Shown here piece by piece: positions 7,778 through 16,551 of a DNA stretch of 64,000 bases. Every line of letters begins with the position of its first letter. Position 1 is the first letter of the stretch. The position numbers and the translations under genes are program-made. The notes under the pieces are model-generated. The model ran no database searches, had not been told where the DNA came from, and saw nothing but the letters and a program-made list of their open reading frames with translations. Source of the DNA: Panacagrimonas sp963975245. Lineage in GTDB: Bacteria > Pseudomonadota > Gammaproteobacteria > Nevskiales > Nevskiaceae. The stretch lies in NCBI GenBank assembly GCA_963975245.1, contig CAXBFJ010000014.1, positions 17,771-81,770 on the forward strand, read 5' to 3'.

Positions 7778-8925
7778 GTGGCAGAGCTGACCCGCAACGC
7801 ATCGCCCTGTTCATGTCGACTTCGGGGCACAGCGGCGTGGACCGCGCGGTGCGCCATCTTGTGCCTGCCCTTGCGGGGCGTGGTTACAAGGTTGATCTGC
7901 TGAAAGTTCGCCGTCACGGTCCGGTGATCGAGAATCCGCCGGAAGGTGTGCGCGTTATCGACACCGGCGTCTCCACCACTTACGCAGCGCTTCCGGCACT
8001 GATCCGGTATCTGCGCCGCGAGCGTCCTGCCGTTCTTCTGGCGGACAAGGACAAGGTCAACCGAACGGCCTTGCTGGCACGGTGGCTGGCCGGTGCACGC
8101 AAGACCACGCGCCTGGTATTGAGTTCGGGCACCACCATCTCCATTGACCTGCAGCACCGCGGCGCCTTCGAGCGGTGGTTGCAGCGCACCTCAATGGGCC
8201 GGCTCTACGGGTTTGCTGATCAGGTGATCGTGACCTGCGAAGCTGTGGCCGATGACATGAGCAGCTATACCGGCCTGGACCGCAAGCACATCAAGGCGGT
8301 GGCCAGCCCGGTGATCCCGGGCAGCCTGTTGCAGGCTCGCCCTGCGGCGCCCGACCACCCCTGGTTTCAGTCCACTTCCGAGCCCGGCGCCGTTCCGGTC
8401 ATTCTCGGGGTAGGCGAGTTGGGACCGCGAAAAGATTTTCCAACACTGATCCGCGCCTTCGCTCAATTGCGGGAACAACGTCCGGTGCGTCTTGCGATCG
8501 CAGGCAAGGGCGGACAACTCGGAGCCCTGCGTGCGCTGGCAGCCGAGCTGGGCGTCACAGACGATGTGGCTTTTCTGGGATATCGAAGCGACGTCTACGC
8601 CTTGATGGCGCACGCATCGGTCTTCGCCATGACCTCGCGCTGGGAAGGCCTCGGCTTTGTGCTCATCGAGGCCCTGGCCAGCGGCACGCCGGTGGTGGCT
8701 TGTGACTGTCCGAGCGGACCGTCCGAAGTGCTCGATGGCGGCCGGCACGGCGAACTTGTTCCGGTGGGTGATGCTTCTGCTCTGGCATCAGCCATTCGTG
8801 AAACCCTGGATGCACCGCGCTCAGCCGAACAGTGTCGAGAAGCCGCGCGTCGTTATGAGATCGAATCCGCCACCAACGAGTATCTCGACGCGTTCGGGCT
8901 GGCTCACCATGTCCAGAAGCCTTAG
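7774..8925 (+). CDS. GT4-family glycosyltransferase
   Basis: A protein of 383 residues, last of the four-gene operon, starting in an ATGA overlap. The N-terminus has the GT-B motif MSTSGHSGVDRAVRHLVPAL. The donor domain includes ILGVGELGPRKDFPTLIRAF, FLGYRSDVYALMAHASVF, and the EX7E region SRWEGLGFVLIEALASG, whose two Glu residues contact the nucleotide sugar. It is related along its length to the product at 31406-32536, with shared CPSGP, LDGGR and VGD segments, so the two are probably paralogues in different surface-glycan loci. The linkage it makes is unknown. Confidence 0.92.
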   Translation: MSGRADPQRIALFMSTSGHSGVDRAVRHLVPALAGRGYKVDLLKVRRHGPVIENPPEGVRVIDTGVSTTYAALPALIRYLRRERPAVLLADKDKVNRTALLARWLAGARKTTRLVLSSGTTISIDLQHRGAFERWLQRTSMGRLYGFADQVIVTCEAVADDMSSYTGLDRKHIKAVASPVIPGSLLQARPAAPDHPWFQSTSEPGAVPVILGVGELGPRKDFPTLIRAFAQLREQRPVRLAIAGKGGQLGALRALAAELGVTDDVAFLGYRSDVYALMAHASVFAMTSRWEGLGFVLIEALASGTPVVACDCPSGPSEVLDGGRHGELVPVGDASALASAIRETLDAPRSAEQCREAARRYEIESATNEYLDAFGLAHHVQKP

Positions 8926-8953
8926 CGCCTGAGTGGCGCGGTTGGCTGGAACT

Positions 8954-9784
8954 TCAAGCCTTGCGGTGATTCAGGACAGGAAATGTTCGGCGCAGCTCCT
9001 GCTGTTTGTGGCGATCCAGTGCGGCGACGACCGCACGTTCGCCCTCAGCTTCACAGGCCAGCACCTTGCCCCAGGCGTCCACCAGCATCGAGTGGCCCCA
9101 GGTTTTTCTGCCGCCGGGCTGTGTGCCGACCTGACCCGGTGCGATGACGAAGCACTGGTTCTCAATGGCTCTTGCACGCAGCAGGACCTCCCAGTGCGCC
9201 GCCCCGGTATTGGCGGTGAAAGCGGCTGGGACGCACAGCAGTTCCGCGCCTTGCGCAGCTAGCGCGCGATACAACTCCGGGAAGCGAACGTCGTAGCACA
9301 CGGACAGGCCAAGCTTGCCGGCCGGTGTGTCCACGGTGACGGCCTGCCACGGTGCGGCGGCAATGTTCTTTGACTCGCGGTACTGCAGTGGTCCATCTGC
9401 AGAATCCACCTCAACATCAAACAGGTGAATCTTGTCGTAGCGCGCGACGCAGTCGCCCTGACCATCAAACACCAGGCAGGCAGCCCAGACGCGTTCAGGA
9501 TCTTCGTCAACGGCGATGGGGACGCTGCCGGCCACGATCCAGATGTTCAGCTTCCGGGCGGTCTGTGACAGGAAATCCTGGATAGAGCCGCCGCCGAATT
9601 TCTCCGCGTGCGCCAGCTTGTCGCGTTCGCGCGCGCCCATGAAGGCGAAGTTTTCTGGCAGGGCTGCCAGACATGCGCCCTGACCGGCAGCTTCGGTCAA
9701 CAGGCGTCGGCTGGTCTCCAGATTCTGAGCGACGTCGGTGCCGGAATTCATTTGCAGCGCTGCAACGCGGGGAGTGTTATTCAT
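8954..9784 (-). CDS. Nitrilase-superfamily amidase (Nit-like, deaminated glutathione amidase type)
   Basis: A protein of 276 residues with the full nitrilase triad: Glu44 in ALPENFAF, Lys118 in RYDKIHLFD, and Cys163 in GLSVCYDVRFPELYR. The FPELYR sequence after the cysteine and the overall length match the Nit1/Nit2-like group, which repairs deaminated glutathione by hydrolysing its amide. The start overlaps the yhdP stop (ATGA), so the two are probably co-transcribed. In many gammaproteobacteria this gene follows yhdP and precedes tldD; here a convergent glycosyltransferase operon lies next to it and tldD is absent. Confidence 0.9.
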   Translation of the reverse strand: MNNTPRVAALQMNSGTDVAQNLETSRRLLTEAAGQGACLAALPENFAFMGARERDKLAHAEKFGGGSIQDFLSQTARKLNIWIVAGSVPIAVDEDPERVWAACLVFDGQGDCVARYDKIHLFDVEVDSADGPLQYRESKNIAAAPWQAVTVDTPAGKLGLSVCYDVRFPELYRALAAQGAELLCVPAAFTANTGAAHWEVLLRARAIENQCFVIAPGQVGTQPGGRKTWGHSMLVDAWGKVLACEAEGERAVVAALDRHKQQELRRTFPVLNHRKA

Positions 9785-12700
9785 GGCGTCGAGTCTGCCG
9801 CAGATGCCCCGGGTGCGGCCACCGCCTCGGCCTCGGCGTGATCGTCGGTCAATGACTGCTTTCGCGCCTTGGCGTCTTCCTTGACCACCTGCGGATCATC
9901 CCAGGTACCGGTGAGGCGATAGCTGAGTTGCCCCACCTGATCGAGCGGCTGGTCCATGACTTCCTGTGCAATCAGTGCCAGGGCCGCTGCCGCCGGTCCG
10001 CCAATCAGAAGAGCGCCGAGTGTGACGCCAGAACTTACGTCCGGATAGACCGTAATGCGCTGGTTATAAGTGCGCGCGCTCAACCCCACGTTGCCGCGTA
10101 CCTTCATCTTCAGGGATGGCGCATCAATATCCAGATTGTCGGTCTCGGCCTTGCCGTCGGCGATGGCGAAGTTGCCAGTGATCTCGTCAAATCCCAGGCC
10201 TTCGGAGACCACGTCACGGAAATCCAGTGTCAGCCTGCGCGGCAGTGCCCAGAAATTGATCAGGCCCAGCACACGACCCGCGCCAGGTTTGACGGTGCGC
10301 AACATGCCGTTCTTGAGTTCGATCTCGAGATCGCCTGCACCGCGTGACCACAGGATCCCCTGGCCGGCCGACTCGTCGCTGGGCAGCCACTGGAACTGGC
10401 CACGAATGCGGCTGCGTTCGGCACCGATGCTGGGCGCATAACCCAGGCCTTCCAGCAGCTCGTCAATGTCGCTGCTTTCCGCCGAAAACTGCACATCGCC
10501 AGAGGAACGTCCGCTGTTCCTGAGCCACTGACCTTTGACCTCCAGACTGGTCGCACCGCCGAGACTGCGGAAGCGTTCGATGCTCTGGCCATTGGGAACG
10601 CGCCGGCTCAGCAGTTCCAGCCTGCCCAGCTTTGCCTCACCCACTTCCAATTGCCCGATATCCAGATTCAGGGTTGGCAATGCGCCGGGGTCAATGGGCG
10701 AGGTGTCGTCGGACGACATTTCAATATCGGTGTTGTCGTCGTCGGAGTCCTTGGGAATATGATTGATTCGCGCCCGCTCAAAGCGCCCGGTCAGGGTTCC
10801 GCCAGCTGAATCCGTCTGGAAGCCGAGTGTTCCCTGTGCGCCGTCTCCCGACAGTCGGGTCTCCCAGCCAGCCGCGGCCGGGGACTGGATCAGGCGCACG
10901 CTGTCGATCGACTGTCCGGCCAGCAGCAGACGTCCAACGCTCAGGTCGGCGTGCAGCGGAAGCTCGTATACGTCCTCGGCCGTGACGGCAGTCGAAGCAC
11001 TTCTGCTGGGGCCGCCGCGAATGATGCGGACCCATTGCAGGGGCTCCAGTTCGGCGACCGCACCGCTGATGACCATGGCATCGTCGAGTGCGAGGGGTTC
11101 TGGTCCGCCGCCGGTGCGAATCCGGCCACGCTGGAGTTTCAGATCGTTCTGGCCTTGCTGAGAAAAGGCTAAGTCCACACCCAGGCGATTGTCGATCTCC
11201 AGCGTCAGTCGCAGCGGGAAATTGCCGTCCTTGCGTAGCCGCAGGCTGGTTGGCCAGGGTGTTGCCGCCGACTTGTTCATCGGCTCCGGGAGTTGGATGG
11301 CCAGGCCGGCCAGATCACTATGCAGGTTGACCGTGCCGCTGTCGGGGCCTTCCAGGGGGATATCGGCGCGCCACTGACTGCTGCCCGAAAGATTGCGATA
11401 GAGGAAGCCTGGCAGCAGGCGGCCCGGCCCCTTGGCACTGCCATCAGCTACGTAGTTGAAATTGCCACGCAGCCACAGCAGGCCATCGTCCTGCTTTTGC
11501 AGGTTCGCGCTGACAGGGGTGCCGAACATGCGTCCCCTGAGATCCTGGGCGGCGACACTGCGATTATCGAAACGCAGGTCGCCGCGAATATCGACGATGG
11601 TTTCGGGCAGGCCATTCACTTTGAGCTGACTGCCCTGTAGCTGCGCGATGCCGTTCACCCGCGTGTTGCTGACCTCCTTGAGTGGAATGCTGAGGTCAAC
11701 CTTGACCATGGCACTGCCTGAAGCCTGGGTGCGGGTGAGCAGGGCCGCGAGCCGGGGGGCGAGCGGGGAGTTGCGCAGGAAGTTGTAGAAGTTTCCGGCA
11801 TCGCCCTGGACCTCGCCGTGAATGGCCAGCAGGGCATCATGGAAGTCGGCAATTTCCGCGCGAACCGTTTCCACGCGATTGCCGTTGACCGAGCCGGACT
11901 TGCCAGTGATGGTCAAGCTGTTGCCTCGAAAGGCGAGATGCGCATCGAGTTTTTTGACCGCTGGCCAGTCGGGCGCGAATGCCAGTTCTCCCTGCGTGGC
12001 ATCGAAATCCAGTTCGAAAGTGCCCGGTTTGTTGATGAAAGGAAAGTCGGTAAGCGCGCCAGAAATTTTCAGATGTCCGGCATCGGCTCTACCCGCCACG
12101 ATGGCCTGCTCCAACCATTTGCGCAGGCTGTCCGTCCACAAGACCGGGATGTATTTCTTGAATGGCCTGACGTCTTTCGCGGTGAAATTGGCATCCAGAT
12201 CAATTTGCGGTGAGCTGGATTTCTGCGCCGGAATCTTGAGGTCCATGCGCCCTTTGCCAGCACTGCCATCGAGTTGCCACGCAAAGCTGGGCATGGACAG
12301 TTCCCAACCATCCTGATCCTGCGACCAGGTGAGCTCGCCGCTGACCGCGTCAAACTTCATCGGCGCCCTGAAGATGCGTGGATAGCTGAGCGTGAAAGGC
12401 GAATCTTCCAGTGCGATGCTGCCGCCGTTCTGATGCGCGGTGAAAGTCCCGGAGACCGAGCTAAACCCCGGTGTTCTCTCGTTACCCACCAGAGCCATGT
12501 CTTCGATCTCTGCATTGAGCTCGAACTCGGGTTTGTCATGGCTGCCCTCGGCGGAGGAGCGCCAGTCCAGGGTCAGGCCGCTGACGGCGCCGCTGAGACT
12601 GCCCAGACGCGCGCCAGCGTCAGCGGCTGCCTCACCCGGCAACAGCGGGAACCAGGGGGCAAGATCTGCGAGCAGGAAATAGTCGGTCTGGGCATAAACC

Positions 12701-13728
12701 TGAGTCGTGCCGTCATCCTGATGCCAGAGCTGAACGCGCGCACGGCTTTCAGGCCAGGGACCGTTGACGCCGCTGAGCGCCAGCTCGGTCACATCAAGTA
12801 TCCAGCCACGGGTCTGCGGGACCAGACTGGCCTCGAAGCGGATGTCGCGCAGTGTGGTGAAGTGTTCGCCGCTGTGACCTTCCATGCGGTCGGCTTCCAG
12901 CGCCACCGAGACCTCTCCGAACTTGCCCTGTTCGAGAGTGCCCTCTAGGTTCAGCCCGGTGCCCCCAAAATAGACCACCCCTTTATCGGCGAGGCTGGCA
13001 TTGAGCCAGGGCAGGCTGCGCAGATTCTTCAATTGCGTGGACCAGCGCCCGTTCCAGGTGTCCGGGTTCTGGAAGTCGCCGGCGATTTGTGCAGAAAATA
13101 TAACGCTGGAGCCAATCGAATCAGGCAGGTCCAGTTCAGCCTGCGCGCTTCCTTTTCCGTCGCGGAATTCGATTTCGGCGTCGGTCAGAATGAAGTCCGG
13201 TACCGGTTTGGAGAGCCGCGCGTCTTCCAGCTTGAGGTCGCACTGGCGCAGCCGCACGGTCTCGAACTGGCTGAGTTCGCGTAGCCAGTCCTGTGTTGCG
13301 CGAGCGGGCATGCCTGAGGTGTCAATGCCGCGCAGGCTCAGTTTTCCGTTCTCGTCGATGCGCGCAAAAAGCTCCAGACCCGAAAGTTCGATGTGTTTCG
13401 GGGTGGCGTCGCCGTGGAATAGTCGGGTGGCGCTGAATCCCACGCGAAGTTTCTTGGCGGACAACGCCGGTGTGCGCTGATCTTCTCCAAACAGCGTGAT
13501 GTCAGTGAGGTCCAGTCGTGGTGCCAGCCCGCTCCAGCCGAGGCTGACGCCGCCGATGTCGATGGGCTGACCGACCGACTCGGAAACGTAATCCGACAGC
13601 CGTTGGCGATATTCCGGGGCCACCTGCATGACCAGCTGAAAGCTGGCGGTAAGCACCGCGCCCAATACCAAGACCATGGCCGCAAGGGTAATGGTCGTGG
13701 TCCACCATCGGCGTCTTACACGCTCCAT
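9781..13728 (-). CDS. yhdP: YhdP-family large AsmA-like envelope protein
   Basis: About 1315 residues from the ATG at 13728, which has GGAGC seven bases upstream. A GTG at 13746 is an alternative but is poorly supported. One N-terminal transmembrane anchor (about residues 10-35, TTTITLAAMVLVLGAVLTASF) is followed by a very long periplasmic beta-rich domain (DUF3971/AsmA-like). YhdP belongs to the AsmA-like bridge proteins that move phospholipids from the inner to the outer membrane, together with TamB and YdbH. The Ala-rich tail is less conserved. It lies in the conserved maf-rng-yhdP-nit order and overlaps the nitrilase gene by four bases. Confidence 0.93.
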   Translation of the reverse strand: MERVRRRWWTTTITLAAMVLVLGAVLTASFQLVMQVAPEYRQRLSDYVSESVGQPIDIGGVSLGWSGLAPRLDLTDITLFGEDQRTPALSAKKLRVGFSATRLFHGDATPKHIELSGLELFARIDENGKLSLRGIDTSGMPARATQDWLRELSQFETVRLRQCDLKLEDARLSKPVPDFILTDAEIEFRDGKGSAQAELDLPDSIGSSVIFSAQIAGDFQNPDTWNGRWSTQLKNLRSLPWLNASLADKGVVYFGGTGLNLEGTLEQGKFGEVSVALEADRMEGHSGEHFTTLRDIRFEASLVPQTRGWILDVTELALSGVNGPWPESRARVQLWHQDDGTTQVYAQTDYFLLADLAPWFPLLPGEAAADAGARLGSLSGAVSGLTLDWRSSAEGSHDKPEFELNAEIEDMALVGNERTPGFSSVSGTFTAHQNGGSIALEDSPFTLSYPRIFRAPMKFDAVSGELTWSQDQDGWELSMPSFAWQLDGSAGKGRMDLKIPAQKSSSPQIDLDANFTAKDVRPFKKYIPVLWTDSLRKWLEQAIVAGRADAGHLKISGALTDFPFINKPGTFELDFDATQGELAFAPDWPAVKKLDAHLAFRGNSLTITGKSGSVNGNRVETVRAEIADFHDALLAIHGEVQGDAGNFYNFLRNSPLAPRLAALLTRTQASGSAMVKVDLSIPLKEVSNTRVNGIAQLQGSQLKVNGLPETIVDIRGDLRFDNRSVAAQDLRGRMFGTPVSANLQKQDDGLLWLRGNFNYVADGSAKGPGRLLPGFLYRNLSGSSQWRADIPLEGPDSGTVNLHSDLAGLAIQLPEPMNKSAATPWPTSLRLRKDGNFPLRLTLEIDNRLGVDLAFSQQGQNDLKLQRGRIRTGGGPEPLALDDAMVISGAVAELEPLQWVRIIRGGPSRSASTAVTAEDVYELPLHADLSVGRLLLAGQSIDSVRLIQSPAAAGWETRLSGDGAQGTLGFQTDSAGGTLTGRFERARINHIPKDSDDDNTDIEMSSDDTSPIDPGALPTLNLDIGQLEVGEAKLGRLELLSRRVPNGQSIERFRSLGGATSLEVKGQWLRNSGRSSGDVQFSAESSDIDELLEGLGYAPSIGAERSRIRGQFQWLPSDESAGQGILWSRGAGDLEIELKNGMLRTVKPGAGRVLGLINFWALPRRLTLDFRDVVSEGLGFDEITGNFAIADGKAETDNLDIDAPSLKMKVRGNVGLSARTYNQRITVYPDVSSGVTLGALLIGGPAAAALALIAQEVMDQPLDQVGQLSYRLTGTWDDPQVVKEDAKARKQSLTDDHAEAEAVAAPGASAADSTP

Positions 13729-13890
13729 GATGCTCCGTGCGAGCACAGGCTCAGATTGGGGGCAGGTTGGCAGTCCATGGCAGCGACAAGTTTATGCTGG
13801 CCTTGCAGGTCGCGGGCTGAATTCAGCCAGGTTGTCTGATCCACGGCCCCCTGTAAGAGGGCTGGTCCGGCGCAGCGACCCATGACTGGG

Positions 13891-15393
13891 CTAGAGCGGG
13901 ACGACGTCGAAGCTTTCCGGGTGATAGGCCGGCTCGGCCTGCAGCCGGATAGGTCGGTTGAGCGTCGCTTCCATCTCCGCCAGGCCCATGGACGCATCGT
14001 CGGTGAGTTTCTGCACTACATCTGGCGCCGCCAGCACCAGAAATTGCTCGGCCTCGAACTGGCGCGCCGCGCGACTGACTTCGCGCACGATGTCGTGACA
14101 GAGTGTGTCAGCGGTCTTGATGGCGCCGCGACCATCGCAGGTCGGGCAGGGCATACACAGGATGTGGCCCAGTGATTCCCGTGATCGCTTGCGGGTCATC
14201 TCGATCAGGCCCAGCGGAGAGAAGTCATAGACATGGGTCCGGGCCGGATCGCGCTTGAGTTCCTTTTCCAGCGCGCGCATCACCTGTGCCCGATGATCGG
14301 CATTTCGCATGTCGATGAAGTCGAGCACGATGATGCCGCCGAGATTGCGCAGACGGAGCTGCCGGGCAATGGACTGGGCCGCTTCAAGATTTGTCTTGAG
14401 AATGGTTTCTTCGAGCGTGCGATGCCCAGTGAAGGCGCCGGTGTTCACATCGATGGTGGTCATCGCCTCGGTCTGGTCAATCACCAGATGCCCGCCGGAT
14501 TTGAGGTCCACGTGTCGACTCAGGGCTCGGTCAATGTCGTCCTCAACGCCGTAGATATCGAAGATCGGCGCGCTGCCGGAATAGAGCTCGATGCGCGACT
14601 CGGCCTGTGGCACGAAGACCCGGGCAAATTGCTGCACGCTGGCAAATTCGTCCGCGTTGTCGATGCGGACACGCTCCACGTCGTCGCCGATCAGATCGCG
14701 CAGGATGCGCATGGACAGCGGCAGGTCGCCGTGGACCAGATTGCGGGGCGGGGTTTGTTGCGCGCGTTCGCTGATGGAACTCCACAGACGCAGGAGAAAC
14801 TTCAGGTCATCGACCAGTCGCGCTTCATCGATGCCTTCTGCCGCGGTGCGCGCGATGATGCCGAAGTTGGGCGTGAGTTCTGCGCCGATGCGGCTGACCA
14901 GCTGTTTCAGGCGCGTGCGTTCGGCTTCGTCCTCAAGCCGGGCGGATGCGCCGCAGTGCGGCTCATAGGGCAGCAAAACCAGATACCGCGAGGGCACCGA
15001 AAGCAGAGTGGTGAGGCGAGCGCCCTTGCTGCCCAGCGGGTCCTTGAGCACCTGCACCAACACTTCCTGGCCATCATGCAGCAGGGTTTGAATAGGTGGC
15101 AGTTCTCTGGAAGCGTCCGGGTGGCTGCGCGCTTCCTCATCGTCCTTGCAGTGGCCGTTGACAGGAAAGGTCATCATGTCTGCCACGTGCAGGAAGGCGG
15201 TCCGCTCCAGGCCGATCTCGATGAACGCCGCCTGCATGCCCGGCAGCACGCGCTGGACCACGCCCTTGTAGATATTGCCGACCAGACCATGGCGCGAGGT
15301 GCGCTGGATATAGATCTCCTGTGCGGCGCCACCTTCCACCAGTGCGACGCGGGTTTCCTGCTGTCCGATGTTGACCAGGATCTCGGTGCTCAT
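13891..15393 (-). CDS. rng: Ribonuclease G
   Basis: A protein of 500 residues. It starts MSTEILVNIGQQETRVALVE and has the S1-like domain with LVGNIYKGVVQRVLPGMQAAFIEIG. The catalytic DNase I-like region contains the metal-binding Asp residues in TTIDVNTGAFTG and GIIVLDFIDM, with CMPCPTCDGRG as the zinc-link cysteines. RNase G is an endoribonuclease for 16S rRNA 5' maturation and decay of some mRNAs. It lacks the long C-terminal scaffold of RNase E, as expected for this length. Its start overlaps the maf stop by four bases, giving a maf-rng pair; yhdP starts about 160 bases downstream. Confidence 0.97.
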   Translation of the reverse strand: MSTEILVNIGQQETRVALVEGGAAQEIYIQRTSRHGLVGNIYKGVVQRVLPGMQAAFIEIGLERTAFLHVADMMTFPVNGHCKDDEEARSHPDASRELPPIQTLLHDGQEVLVQVLKDPLGSKGARLTTLLSVPSRYLVLLPYEPHCGASARLEDEAERTRLKQLVSRIGAELTPNFGIIARTAAEGIDEARLVDDLKFLLRLWSSISERAQQTPPRNLVHGDLPLSMRILRDLIGDDVERVRIDNADEFASVQQFARVFVPQAESRIELYSGSAPIFDIYGVEDDIDRALSRHVDLKSGGHLVIDQTEAMTTIDVNTGAFTGHRTLEETILKTNLEAAQSIARQLRLRNLGGIIVLDFIDMRNADHRAQVMRALEKELKRDPARTHVYDFSPLGLIEMTRKRSRESLGHILCMPCPTCDGRGAIKTADTLCHDIVREVSRAARQFEAEQFLVLAAPDVVQKLTDDASMGLAEMEATLNRPIRLQAEPAYHPESFDVVPL

Positions 15394-16010
15394 GGCGTTT
15401 CTTTGATCGTGTCAGTAGCGTTGGTTCGGGGAGCCGCGTGAATCGCGAATGTTTTCAACAGGGAAATCGTTTCAAACATCGGCAGGCCGACGACGCCAGT
15501 GTAACTGCCGTGAACTTCGCGCACCCAGTTGGCTGCATGTCCCTGAATGGCATAGGAGCCGGCCTTGTCCTGTGGTTCTCCGGTGGCCCAGTAGTCTGCG
15601 GCTTCGCGCTCACTGATCGGGCCAAATAAAACCTCGGTGCGGCTCATCAGTGCCTTGCTTTCATCCCGCGATTGCATGGAAACCGCCGTCATGACCTGAT
15701 GGCACTTTCCAGACAGGCGCAGGAGCATGGCGATGGCATCCTCGCGGTCGCTGGGTTTTCCCAGGATATGTCCGTCGATGCTGACAACAGTATCCGCAGC
15801 CAGAACCGGAGCGCCGGATGCAGGCGTGAGTTGGGCAAGCACGGCTGCAGCCTTTTCGTGAGCCATACGCTGAACAAATTCATCGGCGGGCTCAGCTGGC
15901 TTTGGAACTTCAGAAATATCCGCTGGCCGACATTCAAATTGATAGCCTGCAGCGCGCAAGAAGTTGACACGGCGGCTGGATCGGGAGGCAAGGTAGAAAT
16001 CGACTTTCAT
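15390..16010 (-). CDS. maf: Maf-family nucleoside triphosphate pyrophosphatase
   Basis: I place the start at the ATG at 16010, giving 206 residues beginning MKVDFYLASRSSRR, because the family usually begins just before the LASxSxRR motif. A longer form from 16040 is possible. The motif AADTVVSIDGHILGKP holds the catalytic Asp and the substrate-binding region of Maf/YhdE. Family members hydrolyse dTTP, UTP or modified nucleotides to monophosphates and are linked to cell-division control. It is the first gene of the minus-strand maf-rng block, and its stop overlaps the rng start. Confidence 0.93.
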   Translation of the reverse strand: MKVDFYLASRSSRRVNFLRAAGYQFECRPADISEVPKPAEPADEFVQRMAHEKAAAVLAQLTPASGAPVLAADTVVSIDGHILGKPSDREDAIAMLLRLSGKCHQVMTAVSMQSRDESKALMSRTEVLFGPISEREAADYWATGEPQDKAGSYAIQGHAANWVREVHGSYTGVVGLPMFETISLLKTFAIHAAPRTNATDTIKETP

Positions 16011-16233
16011 TGCAGGCAAGAAGGCGTCGGTAGACCGCATCAAACGTTTGTGGCGGCCGCGGTGATTTCGGGGAAAGCGAGGATTTGCGACGTGGTCAGC
16101 ATCATGTGGTGCCCTTCAAAGCCGCGCAAGCCCGTGCCGATAAATAGGAAAAGCGCCCTGCCGAACGGGGCAGGCCTGCTAAATTACAGAACCAGCCAGT
16201 ACACTAATTCCTCTCGCCTCGAACCTGCATGCC

Positions 16234-16548
16234 ATGAAGACGCTCACCCCCGGTCAGTTTCAAAGTTTCATTCAGGCACCCGAGGTGCAGGTGCTGGATG
16301 TGCGCACGCAGGAGGAATCGCAGATTGCGAGCTTGCCTGATTCGATTCTCCTGCCCCTTCATGAATTGCCGGCAAAAGCTGATCAGCTGGACCCGAACAA
16401 GGCGGTCGCAATTTATTGCCACCACGGTGTTCGCAGTGAGCAGGCAGGGCGCTTCCTGATCGGACAGGGGTTTGAAAACGTCGTCCACTTGGGGGGCGGC
16501 ATCGATGCGTGGTCGCTCGAAATTGATTCAACAGTTGCCCGGTACTGA
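16234..16548 (+). CDS. Rhodanese-like sulfurtransferase, single domain
   Basis: A protein of 104 residues that consists of one rhodanese domain. VQVLDVRTQEE is the CH2A-type start, and the active-site loop is IYCHHGVRSEQA, with Cys as the likely persulfide carrier. LPLHELP is the segment common in GlpE- and PspE-like proteins. It probably moves sulfane sulfur to an unknown acceptor in the cytoplasm. It lies three bases upstream of the tolC-like gene on the same strand, so the two are likely co-transcribed; this pairing is seen in other gammaproteobacteria. The 190-base gap to maf contains an unassigned GC-rich hairpin near 16149-16172. Confidence 0.93.
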   Translation: MKTLTPGQFQSFIQAPEVQVLDVRTQEESQIASLPDSILLPLHELPAKADQLDPNKAVAIYCHHGVRSEQAGRFLIGQGFENVVHLGGGIDAWSLEIDSTVARY

Positions 16549-16551
16549 GCC

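Noticed and set aside
14233..15441. Long plus-strand open frame of 402 codons antisense to rng
   Set aside because: RNase G is clearly the coding strand, with all motifs. The antisense frame is a product of codon bias in GC-rich DNA.
16149..16172. GC-rich inverted repeat between maf and rhodanese, considered as a terminator
   Set aside because: It lies between divergent genes, so there is no upstream transcript to end in either direction. It may be a promoter-region structure, but support is weak.
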